Source: an uncultured Erysipelotrichaceae bacterium | GTDB taxonomy: Bacteria; Bacillota_I; Bacilli_A; Erysipelotrichales; Erysipelotrichaceae | NCBI GenBank assembly: GCA_902786245.1 | Contig: CADABS010000022.1 | Location: forward strand, 1 to 39,700 | Direction: 5' to 3' | Length of the DNA stretch: 39,700 bases | Shown: positions 32,413 through 39,700 of the stretch, piece after piece | Position numbering within the stretch: the stretch's first letter is position 1 | Layout of the letters: the number at the start of each line of letters is the position of its first letter | Position numbers and translations under genes: made by a program | The notes under the pieces: model-generated | What the model was told of the DNA's origin: nothing | The model's input: the letters and a program-made list of their open reading frames with translations, nothing else | Database searches by the model: none

Positions 32413-33903
32413 CTAGATCATATATTCAATGACATCTGCCTCAGACAGCTGCCTGCTGCGGAACAGTTCCTTCTGCAGTTTTCCGTCTTTCATGACCAGC
32501 AACCGGTCGGACATGCCGATCAGCTCCGTCATTTCCTCGGAAATCAGGATGATCGATTTTCCTTCCTGCTTCATCCGGTACATCAGCTGATACATCGCCT
32601 GCTTGACACCGATATCGACGCCTCTGGTCGGACAGTCGAGAATCAGGATCGATGAATCCCGTCCGGTCCATTTTCCGAAGGCGGCTTTCTGCTTGTTGCC
32701 GCCAGAGAGGGTGCTGACATACTGGTTTCTGTCATTGCACTTGATCCGCAGGTTTTTGATCTGCGCATCGACATAGCTGTTTTCTCTGGAAGGCAGAATG
32801 AATGCGTTATGCACGGCAATCTTATCCAGTCCGGCAATTGCGATATTGTCTTTGATCGATGCCTCCAGGCACAGCGATTCCGTATCCCTGTCCTTGGCGA
32901 CATAGCCGATGCCTTCCTTCATGGCTTCTGCTTCATTGCGGATCTGTCTGCCATGGACCGTAAAGCTGCCGCTTTCCGCTTTCTCGTTTCCAAAGAGAAC
33001 TTTGCCCAGGGTATGCATGCCGCAGTGCGACAGTCCGCCGATGCCGAGGATCTCTCCGGCATGGAGTTCAAACGAGAAGTCAGAAAGCTGATCGGTATGA
33101 TTGAGATGCTCTGCCGCAAGAACGACTTCCGAAGATACTTCCCCGTCATAGTCATCGCGGTAGTAGCTGCCCTGCAGTTCTCTTCCGATCATCGCTGCCT
33201 TGATGGCGCCTTCCTCAAATTCTTCATGTTCGAATGTCCGGATGATCTTTCCGTCCCGCAGTACCGTCAGACGGTCGCATTTCTCCATGATTTCATCGAG
33301 ATCATGGGAGATGAAGATGACCGTTTTTCCTTCCTTCCGCATGGTATTCATGATGCCGTAGATAATATCTCTGCCCTTCTGTGACAGAGCAGTCGTTGTT
33401 TCATCGACAACCAGCACTTCCGGATCCTTTGCCATGACCCGGGCGATTTCCAGCAGCTTCCGGTCCTGGAAGTCCAGCATCCCGGTCATCATTTCCGCTC
33501 TGATATGGCCTGCCCCGATCGCGTCCAGAGCTGCCTGCGCATCCCGGTTCATCTTCTTCCGGTTCACGAACAGTCCGGACACATACTCCTGCGTCTCTCC
33601 CAGGAAGATATTCTCGGCTGCGCTGATGCCCGGTACCGTACCGTTTTCCTGCACGATCATGCCGACACCGCGCTTCAGTGCATCATTCATGGAAACCGGA
33701 TGCCAGGGTTCTCCTTTGAAGAACATTTCTCCGCTGCTGCATGTCTGCATCCCCGCATAGATCGATGTCGCCGTTGATTTTCCCGATCCGTTTTCACCGA
33801 TCAGTCCGAGCACTTCACCGCTCTGTGCACTGAAAGATACGTCGTTCAGGGCAATTGTCGGCCCGAAACTTTTATGCATATTTCTGATTTCAAGCATTTC
33901 CAT
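32413..33903 (-). CDS. Sugar ABC importer ATPase, RbsA-like tandem ATPase
   Basis: This 496-residue protein has two ATPase domains. Domain 1: Walker A GENGSGKS (about 40), degenerate signature LDFQDRK, intact Walker B VLVVDETTTALS. Domain 2: no usable Walker A (GLSHCGMHTLGK), intact signature LSGGNKQK, and Walker B LILDCPTRGVD in which Cys424 replaces the catalytic Glu. Only the composite site of Walker motifs 1 and signature 2 can be active. Loss of Walker A in the second half is normal for RbsA; the Cys is not. The ATG at 33903 follows GAGGGTG; ATG 33897 is an alternative. It heads a five-gene operon controlled by the divergent AraC protein. Confidence 0.92.
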   Translation of the reverse strand: MEMLEIRNMHKSFGPTIALNDVSFSAQSGEVLGLIGENGSGKSTATSIYAGMQTCSSGEMFFKGEPWHPVSMNDALKRGVGMIVQENGTVPGISAAENIFLGETQEYVSGLFVNRKKMNRDAQAALDAIGAGHIRAEMMTGMLDFQDRKLLEIARVMAKDPEVLVVDETTTALSQKGRDIIYGIMNTMRKEGKTVIFISHDLDEIMEKCDRLTVLRDGKIIRTFEHEEFEEGAIKAAMIGRELQGSYYRDDYDGEVSSEVVLAAEHLNHTDQLSDFSFELHAGEILGIGGLSHCGMHTLGKVLFGNEKAESGSFTVHGRQIRNEAEAMKEGIGYVAKDRDTESLCLEASIKDNIAIAGLDKIAVHNAFILPSRENSYVDAQIKNLRIKCNDRNQYVSTLSGGNKQKAAFGKWTGRDSSILILDCPTRGVDIGVKQAMYQLMYRMKQEGKSIILISEEMTELIGMSDRLLVMKDGKLQKELFRSRQLSEADVIEYMI

Positions 33904-33927
33904 AAGCACCCTCAGATTGATTACATC

Positions 33928-34009
33928 TTTATACTAGCAAGGATAAAAATATTAAAAATTGTAAATTGTTACCGCTTACATTGACTGCATTTGATGAAAA
34001 TATTAAATT
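33928..34009. promoter_or_regulatory. Divergent control region: cre and paired direct repeats
   Basis: A perfect cre, TGTTACCGCTTACA (33967-33980), fits TGWNANCGNTNWCA at all positions. It is flanked by two copies of AAAATATTAAA (33946-33956 and 33997-34007) spaced 51 bases, five helical turns. Leftwards a weak promoter, TTTAAT-N17-TATAAA (33956-33928), serves the importer operon. Rightwards TTGACT-N17-TAAATT (33981-34009) serves the AraC gene. One repeat covers each promoter element, which suits AraC sites that activate the operon and restrain the regulator. CcpA would repress. Confidence 0.7.
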
Positions 34010-34048
34010 AATTATAGATTATTGACTTTATTTAATATTGAGGTGAAT

Positions 34049-35104
34049 ATGAACGAGAAAGAGCTGCTGCAGGAATTATATGCACTGAATGAATCGGAAC
34101 GGTTCTACCGCTCCTACCAGCAGGCAAAAAAAGATCCGGCTTCCTTCAGCCGGTTTCTGCATTCCCTGGATATCCGGGAATGCGTACAGAAACATATTCT
34201 GATTCCGGAGTTCAAGGAAACCATGCCTCCGTCCATGCGCGATGAATATTTCTATTCCGATACGGAAGCAGGCATGGTCGTGCAGAAGCACAACTGCTAC
34301 TCACCGGATTTCGAGCATTTCCATACGTATTTTGAAGCATTCTATGTCTATGACGGCACCTGCGATCATGCATTGGGCGGAAAAAAAGAAACCATGCATA
34401 TCGGTGATTTCTGCATTATTCCGCCGGGCGTCTCGCACCGGATCTCCGTGCAGAACCAGAGTATTGTCATCGTCATGATCCTCTCTGCCCAGGTCATCGA
34501 GAATACCTTCCGGAATCCGACGTTTTATAAGAACAATCTTCTTTCGGAATTCTTTCTCAAGCATCTGCGCTTTTCCAGCGAAGATGACAGTCTTGTGTTC
34601 CATACCGGCAATGACCAGGATCTCAGGAATATACTGATCCAGATGATGCTGGAGAGCAGAAACAAATACCAGGAATACGATGCCATCCTCTCTGCATATT
34701 TCTCTCTGTTTTTCGGCAAGCTGCTGCGCCATTATGAACATACGATCGACGCACCTGACCAGGACAGCCGCAGAAATGCGGCAGCGGCCGATATTGTCGC
34801 CTATATCCATGAACACCATACGGATATCACTCTGCCGCAGCTGGCGGAAAAATACCATTACACCCCGGAATACACATCCCGCTATATCAAAGAAGTCACG
34901 GGCCGTACATTCTCCCAGATCCTGATCGATGCCCGCATGAAACATGCAGTATCACTGCTGCAGTCGACCGGTCTGCCGGTTTCGGAAGTCGCCTACCAGG
35001 TCGGCTATGAGAATACGGAGAATTTCATCCGCAGGTTCAAGAAGACATACAATAAAACACCGGACCGCTACCGCAGGGAACTGCTCATGCGTCTGATCCG
35101 GTGA
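34049..35104 (+). CDS. AraC-family transcriptional regulator
   Basis: This 351-residue protein has an N-terminal cupin-type sensing domain (about 85-160; PDFEHFHTYFEAFYVYDG, GDFCIIPPGVSHRI). It ends with two helix-turn-helix motifs (about 250-350; DITLPQLAEKYHYTPEYTSR and LPVSEVAYQVGYENTENFIR). AGGTG precedes the ATG at 34049; a longer in-frame start is unlikely because it would use a region with promoter-like sequence. It is divergent from the sugar importer operon and should respond to the imported sugar or glycoside. The repeated AAAATATTAAA element in between is a good candidate site. Confidence 0.93.
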   Translation: MNEKELLQELYALNESERFYRSYQQAKKDPASFSRFLHSLDIRECVQKHILIPEFKETMPPSMRDEYFYSDTEAGMVVQKHNCYSPDFEHFHTYFEAFYVYDGTCDHALGGKKETMHIGDFCIIPPGVSHRISVQNQSIVIVMILSAQVIENTFRNPTFYKNNLLSEFFLKHLRFSSEDDSLVFHTGNDQDLRNILIQMMLESRNKYQEYDAILSAYFSLFFGKLLRHYEHTIDAPDQDSRRNAAAADIVAYIHEHHTDITLPQLAEKYHYTPEYTSRYIKEVTGRTFSQILIDARMKHAVSLLQSTGLPVSEVAYQVGYENTENFIRRFKKTYNKTPDRYRRELLMRLIR

Positions 35105-35127
35105 ACTGCAGTCTGCAGTAAGCAGAA

Positions 35128-35195
35128 AAAAACACATCCGGTCATGATATGATCCCGCCAAAGTAGACATCATCATACAGATCAGATGTGTTTTA
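35128..35195. terminator. Bidirectional terminator between the AraC and AAA+ genes
   Basis: AAAACACATC (35129-35138) and GATGTGTTTT (35185-35194) form a 10-bp stem around a 46-base loop that can fold further. Both strands have T-runs after the stem, so it could stop convergent transcription from both sides. The long loop lowers confidence. Confidence 0.55.
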
Positions 35196-35199
35196 TTAT

Positions 35200-37362
35200 T
35201 CAGTGATTGCCTGCCATTTTGAGCAGATCATCCAGGGTCGGAGACTTCTTTTCCTCTTTCGGCTTGATCTTGACGGTAAAGTCAAAGTCTTCCAGCAGAA
35301 GTGCGCTCATATCCGCTTCCGGATCCTTGACCAGACGCTCGGACTGACGCAGAATCGCATCTTCGACGACGTTTCTTGCCAGACGTCCGTTGCCTGCCTC
35401 TGCCGCATTGATCGACTGTACTTCATTGAAGTAAGCTTCGAGCTTCTCATTGACTGCTTCGTCAATGACATAGCCCTTGGACTTCGCCTGCAGCGCTGCG
35501 ATCTTGCGGAGTTCTTCGCCGGTATAATCCGGGAAGTGGATCAGATTCGGGAATCTGGATTTCAGACCGCTGTTGGATTCCAGGAAGGAAGCCATTTCCT
35601 TCGAGTATCCGGCCAGGATGACGATCAGGTCATCACGGTTGTCTTCCATTGCCTTGACCAGTGTATCGATTGCCTCCAGACCGAAGGAATCATCTTTTCC
35701 TCTGTAGAGGGAATAAGCTTCATCGATGAACAGAACGCCGCCGATGGCCGATTTGATGACCGACATCGTTAACGGTGCCGTCTGGCCGACATACTGGGCG
35801 ACAAGATCTGCTCTGGTCACTTCCACCAGCTGGCCCTGGGACAGAGCGCCGATGGCTTTCATATAGCGGGAAATCAGACGGGCAATCGTCGTTTTGCCGG
35901 TACCCGGATTTCCGGTAAAGATCATATGCTTGGAGACTTCTGCCGTCTTCATGCCCTGTTCGCGTCTTCTCTGCTGCATTGCGATATGCGACTGCAGGGA
36001 ACGGATATAGTTCTTGACCATATCCAGACCGACGATCTCATCGAGTTCCGCATTGACCGCATCGATTTCCTCCTGCGAGTTCTTCGAACGGGACAGACGG
36101 ACTTCCATATGATCGCAGGCTGCCATCGGCACATCATTGACGACTTTCAGAACGACCGGATCATTGTCATTTCTGGCTTCCTTCAGTGCCATCTCACTCA
36201 GGGATACATAGAAATCATAGAACTGTGCCGTAATGGAATAGGCACCCTGGGTCTTGTCGAAATGGCGGAATACCCAGTCTTTGATTTCTTCCGGAACGGT
36301 CAGACTGATCTTCAGGTTTTCTCTGACTCTGGACGCAAGCGAAGCGGACTGGTTTTCGATGATCGCTTTGACGCTTTCCTCATCAAGCTGTTTCAGGGTT
36401 ACGGTATCGAGCACATGATACATGAAATCGGCACCGAAATAGTCCTGTACCTTGGAAGGCTTCTGGGACGTGATGAATACGAGATACTTGCCTTCGGCGG
36501 AAAGCGAATCCACGCTCTCTTTGACAAGTCCGGTCTGGTTTTCGACCAGGACGCCTTTGGTCAGTACATATCTCTTGTTCAGTACGACTCTGCCATCTGT
36601 CGCAAGGCTGTCGACCATGCGCAGGAATGCCGGGAATCCGTTTTCGAAATGCTCGAAGCAGATGATGGAACCTTCCCCGGTCAGTGCTTCATACAGATCC
36701 TGCAGGAAGATGGATTCCTGTGCACCGCTGGTGTATCTGCTCATATCGATGGTATAGACCGCATCGCTGGCAAATACTTTCTTTTCGTACAGAGAACGGG
36801 CCATCTGGGTGACTGCTTCATGGCGTCCCGATCCGCTCGGGCCGCTGATCAGAATGACATTCTTCGGCTTGCCGGATTCCGTACCCATGACATAGGGGCG
36901 GCGGAAAGCAATGATCATCTGACGCAGTGCGTCTTTCTGACCCATGATTTTGGAAATCAGGACGTTGTATACTTCTTCAAACAGGTTTTCGGATACCGTG
37001 GCAGGTTCATGGAATTCTTCCTTCGGGAAGATATTCTCCTGGGTTCCGTAGTCCCGCTTAATGTCTTTTTCCAGCTGTTCCATATCCATCAGAGACGGAT
37101 CGATACTGTGATCAAGATCTTTCATCTGCGAAGAAAGCTCTTCGAGATCTTTCTGCTGTTTCTTAAGGATCTTGTTGAGTTCCTCCATGGCAAGATCAGC
37201 GCTCTTCATCGTGTTTCTGCGCTCTTTTTCCTGCTTTTCATTCGCATTGATCACCAGTTCGATTTCCTGGGATGCGTCAGTGGACTCATAGGTACGGTTT
37301 TTATTCAGCACCTCATTCCAGAGGCGTTCTTTTTCTTCTCTTCTGCGGTCATCCCTTGACAT
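35200..37362 (-). CDS. Two-module AAA+ ATPase with a degenerate first module and CbbX/SpoVK-like second module
   Basis: This 720-residue cytosolic protein has a charged coiled-coil N-terminus (about 40-105). Module 1 (about 130-400) resembles Clp-type AAA+ but has GPSGSGRH (Arg in place of the Walker A Lys, about 171-178) and ICFEHFEN in place of Walker B, so it is probably inactive. Module 2 (about 440-690) is CbbX/SpoVK-like and intact: GNPGTGKTT (about 484), VLFIDEAYS (about 541), LAGY sensor and SGLKSRFPN with an arginine finger (about 600). GGGGGA precedes the ATG at 37362, which starts one base after the stop of the XpaC-like gene. It likely remodels a partner encoded beside it. Function unknown. 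Confidence 0.88.
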   Translation of the reverse strand: MSRDDRRREEKERLWNEVLNKNRTYESTDASQEIELVINANEKQEKERRNTMKSADLAMEELNKILKKQQKDLEELSSQMKDLDHSIDPSLMDMEQLEKDIKRDYGTQENIFPKEEFHEPATVSENLFEEVYNVLISKIMGQKDALRQMIIAFRRPYVMGTESGKPKNVILISGPSGSGRHEAVTQMARSLYEKKVFASDAVYTIDMSRYTSGAQESIFLQDLYEALTGEGSIICFEHFENGFPAFLRMVDSLATDGRVVLNKRYVLTKGVLVENQTGLVKESVDSLSAEGKYLVFITSQKPSKVQDYFGADFMYHVLDTVTLKQLDEESVKAIIENQSASLASRVRENLKISLTVPEEIKDWVFRHFDKTQGAYSITAQFYDFYVSLSEMALKEARNDNDPVVLKVVNDVPMAACDHMEVRLSRSKNSQEEIDAVNAELDEIVGLDMVKNYIRSLQSHIAMQQRRREQGMKTAEVSKHMIFTGNPGTGKTTIARLISRYMKAIGALSQGQLVEVTRADLVAQYVGQTAPLTMSVIKSAIGGVLFIDEAYSLYRGKDDSFGLEAIDTLVKAMEDNRDDLIVILAGYSKEMASFLESNSGLKSRFPNLIHFPDYTGEELRKIAALQAKSKGYVIDEAVNEKLEAYFNEVQSINAAEAGNGRLARNVVEDAILRQSERLVKDPEADMSALLLEDFDFTVKIKPKEEKKSPTLDDLLKMAGNH

Positions 37363-37363
37363 C

Positions 37364-38359
37364 TTACATTCCCCCGTTTCTTGTGGACATCTGTCCGTCG
37401 GAAGTCAGTCCGTCTTTCTGCAGAACTGCCTCCAGAGTCGAAATATCCGCCGAGAGATTGATGAAGTCCTGATCGGTCAGACTGGAGATGATCGTCTTCA
37501 TCGCATCATTGATCAGCGAGATCGTACGGTTCAGCTTCTGCTTTGTCTCTTCATATGCCGGATCGGTCTGGGCTGCCTGCAGATTGTCATACTGCGTCAG
37601 GATCCTGACCAGGATCGGCAGATAGTAGTCATACAGTTTCTTCAGCTTATCGGCAGATCCCGGGAATCTGTCCTGCAGAATCTGGATCTGCTTCAGAAGC
37701 GCGCATGTCTCATAGAGACCGTTGGAAATATTCTCATCCGGAATGTCATCATTCAGCTGGTTGATCTGATTCATGAAATCTTCCGCTGTCTTCTGTCTCG
37801 GTGCTTCCTGCTGCTTCGGCGCTTCTTCTTTGCGCTGCGCTGTTTCCGTCGCCGTGACATCGATGACTTCATCCGCCCGGTTCTGTCTGGACATATTCAG
37901 CAGCTCCGAGAGGATTTCATTATAGGAATCCGGATATCTGCGGCCGAAATCATTCAGCGAGCAGATATAGGTATTGTCCCGGTATACATCCAGGCTGGCC
38001 AGGGATGCATATCTCTGTCCGTGAATGCGCAGATCGATATTGGAACCAATCGGCAGCGAGCGTCTGGTTCTGTACCAGCTGCGCAGGTAGACATTGATCT
38101 TCGCCATGTCCGCAGCGGAATACTTGGAAGAAGAACCGGCCCGGTAGTAATTGCCGGTACGGCTGTATCCGCTGTTATAGCCCTGTGTGCGTCCTTCTTC
38201 GCGCTTTGAAGCGCCGACTGCCGCAAACATGACCGCCATGACGACGGCGAGAATCATCAGTAAAGGAATAAATGCCCCGACGCCTCCTGAAAACATCAGG
38301 AAAATCAGGATCCACCATATATAGTTATTGCCGTTTCCGCGGCCGCGATATCTGCTCAT
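37364..38359 (-). CDS. Membrane-anchored protein with XpaC-like C-terminal domain
   Basis: This 331-residue protein has a basic N-terminus (SRYRGRGNG), two adjacent membrane helices (about 12-50), a Gly/Ser/Tyr-rich linker, a small folded part (about 85-150; YRTRRSLPIGSNIDLRIHGQ) and a Gln/Lys/Pro-rich hinge. The C-terminal helical domain (about 215-325) resembles XpaC (5-bromo-4-chloroindolyl phosphate hydrolysis family): LKKLYDYYLPILVRILTQYD and LSADISTLEAVLQKDGL. XpaC is usually paired with TelA; here TelA is elsewhere in the window. AAGGTGG precedes the ATG at 38359. It overlaps no gene but abuts the AAA+ ATPase gene, suggesting a complex. Confidence 0.75.
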   Translation of the reverse strand: MSRYRGRGNGNNYIWWILIFLMFSGGVGAFIPLLMILAVVMAVMFAAVGASKREEGRTQGYNSGYSRTGNYYRAGSSSKYSAADMAKINVYLRSWYRTRRSLPIGSNIDLRIHGQRYASLASLDVYRDNTYICSLNDFGRRYPDSYNEILSELLNMSRQNRADEVIDVTATETAQRKEEAPKQQEAPRQKTAEDFMNQINQLNDDIPDENISNGLYETCALLKQIQILQDRFPGSADKLKKLYDYYLPILVRILTQYDNLQAAQTDPAYEETKQKLNRTISLINDAMKTIISSLTDQDFINLSADISTLEAVLQKDGLTSDGQMSTRNGGM

Positions 38360-38385
38360 TTGCACCACCTTCGTAATCAAAGAAG

Positions 38386-38394
38386 ATTATAGCA
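38386..38394 (-). promoter_or_regulatory. Extended -10 promoter of the XpaC-like/AAA+ operon
   Basis: Leftwards, TGC-TATAAT (38394-38386) is a perfect extended -10. No good -35 is present at 17 bases, which an extended -10 can tolerate. It lies 27 bases before the XpaC-like start codon, so the two-gene unit has its own promoter after the terminator at 38436-38461. Confidence 0.7.
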
Positions 38395-38435
38395 TACTCC
38401 TGCTTTTCATTGTACAGGTACAGAAACAGCGCATA

Positions 38436-38461
38436 AGAAAAAGGAACCCGCAGGTTCCCTT
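38436..38461 (-). terminator. Terminator after the gene of unknown function
   Basis: Leftwards, GGGAACC-TGCG-GGTTCC (about 9 bp counting a G-U and two A-T pairs) is followed by TTTTTC. It ends the transcript of the gene that stops at 38466, five bases away. Confidence 0.85.
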
Positions 38462-38465
38462 GTGA

Positions 38466-39320
38466 TTATGCATCGGCAGGTCCTTCTTCCGCAGGAGTTT
38501 CTTCCGGCATTGTGCCGTCTGTTCTCCACATCTCGGAATAGCTCAGGAAGGTGATTTCATCCGCATTGAGCTTGGCCTGGTTTCTCTGTCTCTTGACATT
38601 GCCTTCATGGACGGATGTCAGGATGTTCTTGTTGACCATGTACTGTACATACAGAACCTTTTTCAGCAGGAACCAGTTGATGACATATTCATAAATCGCA
38701 TCGGATCTGTCTTCCAGTGCAGCCAGGGCTGCCGGTGCGTTTTCCTTGAGTTCATTCGCTGCTTTGATGGCGGCTGCCTTGAGCTCGTCATAGTTTCTGA
38801 AGAAATGGCTGTCAAGCTTTCTCTGCAGAGCGCCGGCCCGCTGTGTGAACAGACCGTCGAATGCACGCATGATCAGGCTCGGATCCGAGAGACTGACTGC
38901 GACGATTTCATTCTTGCAGTCAATGAATTCGCTGCCCGGTTCTGTCATGCAGTAGTACAGACCCTTCGCTTTGATGAATCCGTAATCCGCTGTCGGTTCG
39001 ATCAGAAGAGCTCTGTCTTCGCCTTCTTTGGAAATATAGATAATGTAAGGGTAGATCAGCGGTTTGCCGGCCAGCTTGAACACGTCTTTATAGCGGATGA
39101 TCTGATTCGAGATTGCATCCTTGTTCACTTCGCTGCGCAGACCGATGCAAATTTTAGTTTCCGGTTCTTTTTCAAGAATTGCAGTTAAGGTGTCACGGAG
39201 AGCAGGATCAATTACAACGTCTTCCATGTTAAGGTAATCTTCCAGATATCCGTTGAATACACAATCCTCACCGCCCCTGCGGTTGTCTGTTTTCTGATCA
39301 AGAATGCTGCAGATAGCCAT
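38466..39320 (-). CDS. Soluble protein of unknown function, upstream of the XpaC-like/AAA+ pair
   Basis: This 284-residue protein lacks a signal peptide or membrane helix. I do not recognise it. Visible parts are an acidic N-terminus with cysteines (CSILDQK, GGEDCVFNGYLEDYL), an alpha/beta part (about 40-165; PLIYPYIIYISKEG, ALLIEPTADYGF), and a helical C-terminal half (about 170-260) with a highly acidic Pro/Glu tail (PEETPAEEGPAD). GGAGG precedes the ATG at 39320. It is separated from the XpaC-like gene by a terminator and a promoter, so the two are adjacent and same-strand but not strictly co-transcribed. Shared function is inferred from order only. Confidence 0.85.
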   Translation of the reverse strand: MAICSILDQKTDNRRGGEDCVFNGYLEDYLNMEDVVIDPALRDTLTAILEKEPETKICIGLRSEVNKDAISNQIIRYKDVFKLAGKPLIYPYIIYISKEGEDRALLIEPTADYGFIKAKGLYYCMTEPGSEFIDCKNEIVAVSLSDPSLIMRAFDGLFTQRAGALQRKLDSHFFRNYDELKAAAIKAANELKENAPAALAALEDRSDAIYEYVINWFLLKKVLYVQYMVNKNILTSVHEGNVKRQRNQAKLNADEITFLSYSEMWRTDGTMPEETPAEEGPADA

Positions 39321-39365
39321 TGAGTAAATCCTCCGGTGAATTGCTATAACTCACAAACTGATACA

Positions 39366-39395
39366 ATTATAGACAGGTAAATTGAAAAAAAACAA
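39366..39395 (-). promoter_or_regulatory. Promoter of the right-end gene of unknown function
   Basis: Leftwards, -35 TTGTTT (39395-39390), an 18-base spacer and a perfect -10 TATAAT (39371-39366) lie 46 bases before the start codon at 39320. Confidence 0.7.
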
Positions 39396-39700
39396 CTAAA
39401 AAACTCACTTGTGAAATCGTTGTCAAATTAGTCGAAAATGCATATTTTATCGGATGTTATTGAACTTTTCATCCGGAGTGATGCATGTGCATTCCGCAGG
39501 CATGTTCTGCATGCATATCATGCATTTTTAAACCTGTCTGATTTACGGTTCAGGCACACCGGTCCGTTCCGTTTTCTGCCGTTAAAAAAATACGGTCAGC
39601 GACCAATGTCATTAAGTTAAGCTTGTGCTGAACGGATGACGAACACACTCATACTTGAAAACAGTATGGGTGTTTTTTTCTGACTTTTTTTACGTAAAAG
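39396..39700. other. Non-coding right end, possible mobile-element border
   Basis: About 300 bases hold no convincing gene. A cluster of TGCAT-containing words (about 39480-39526) gives several overlapping small palindromes. A segment around 39591-39621 (CGGTCAGCGACC, then ATGTCATTAAGTTAAG) recalls sequences I associate with the edges of insertion sequences in gut Bacillota, but no transposase or terminal repeat is visible. A 60-codon reading frame here lacks a ribosome binding site. Confidence 0.35.
39645..39679 (+). terminator. Strong terminator without a recognisable gene
   Basis: ACACTCATACT (39645-39655) pairs with AGTATGGGTGT (39663-39673) over 11 bp with one G-U pair, followed by seven T. 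It points rightwards, yet no plus-strand gene precedes it in the last 4.5 kb. A short RNA ending here, or the remains of a lost gene, could explain it. Confidence 0.85.

Noticed and set aside
35108-35122. Palindrome ACTGCAG-T-CTGCAGT after the AraC gene, considered as terminator
   Set aside because: The one-base centre cannot form a full loop and no T-run follows; the longer repeat at 35128-35195 is a better candidate.
35926-37359. Open frame of 477 codons on the plus strand opposite the AAA+ gene
   Set aside because: The AAA+ motifs fix the coding strand; the antisense translation has no features.
39438-39620. Sixty-codon reading frame at the right end
   Set aside because: No ribosome binding site or promoter, His/Arg/Phe-rich random composition, and it runs across small palindromes.

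Overview
The window is a piece of a Bacillota (Firmicutes) chromosome of roughly even base composition. The signs are near-consensus AGGAGG ribosome binding sites, SigA-type promoters, hairpin-plus-T-run terminators, lipobox lipoproteins without outer-membrane proteins, and two exact matches to the CcpA cre consensus. The mix of genes would fit an intestinal Erysipelotrichaceae-like fermenter, but that placement is inference. I saw no rRNA, tRNA, CRISPR array, prophage or complete insertion sequence.

Layout, left to right. (1) 1-201: start of a truncated minus-strand gene. (2) 402-4364: a MarR regulator and a heterodimeric ABC exporter in one minus-strand operon, with a MarR-type palindrome just below a perfect -10 box. 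(3) 4463-7899: an RraA-type aldolase and a GltS-type carrier, divergent from a LysR regulator that is followed by a small membrane protein; a 19-bp palindrome lies between. (4) 8122-15557: an oligopeptide-type ABC importer (binding protein, two permeases, two ATPases) ending in a small membrane protein. The binding protein and one permease are unusually long. (5) 15577-19163: a glycerate module with a CdaR-type regulator divergent from glycerate kinase and a GntP-family permease. (6) 19238-21586: RidA, an XRE regulator with a self-operator candidate, and pyruvate kinase with an upstream cre.

(7) 21725-27706: a minus-strand stretch with an AlbA_2/HATPase regulator-like protein, an AlkZ-related protein overlapping the RNA 2'-phosphotransferase KptA, TelA, and a membrane-anchored 5'-nucleotidase-family protein that has lost most metal ligands. 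(8) 27763-35104: a five-gene sugar ABC importer operon (RbsA-type ATPase, two RbsC-type permeases, binding lipoprotein, GH78-like glycosidase) divergent from an AraC regulator. A cre and an 11-bp direct repeat 51 bp apart sit between them. (9) 35200-39320: an unfamiliar three-gene set made of a protein of unknown function, a membrane-anchored XpaC-like protein, and a two-module AAA+ ATPase whose first module looks dead. (10) 39321-39700: non-coding, with a promoter, an A+T-rich stretch and a strong terminator that has no recognisable gene.

Most of the window is nutrient uptake with local regulators. The parts most likely to hold something new are the AAA+/XpaC-like/unknown set, with its usual partner TelA about 10 kb away, the KptA/AlkZ-related pair, and the apparently inactive nucleotidase upstream of TelA.
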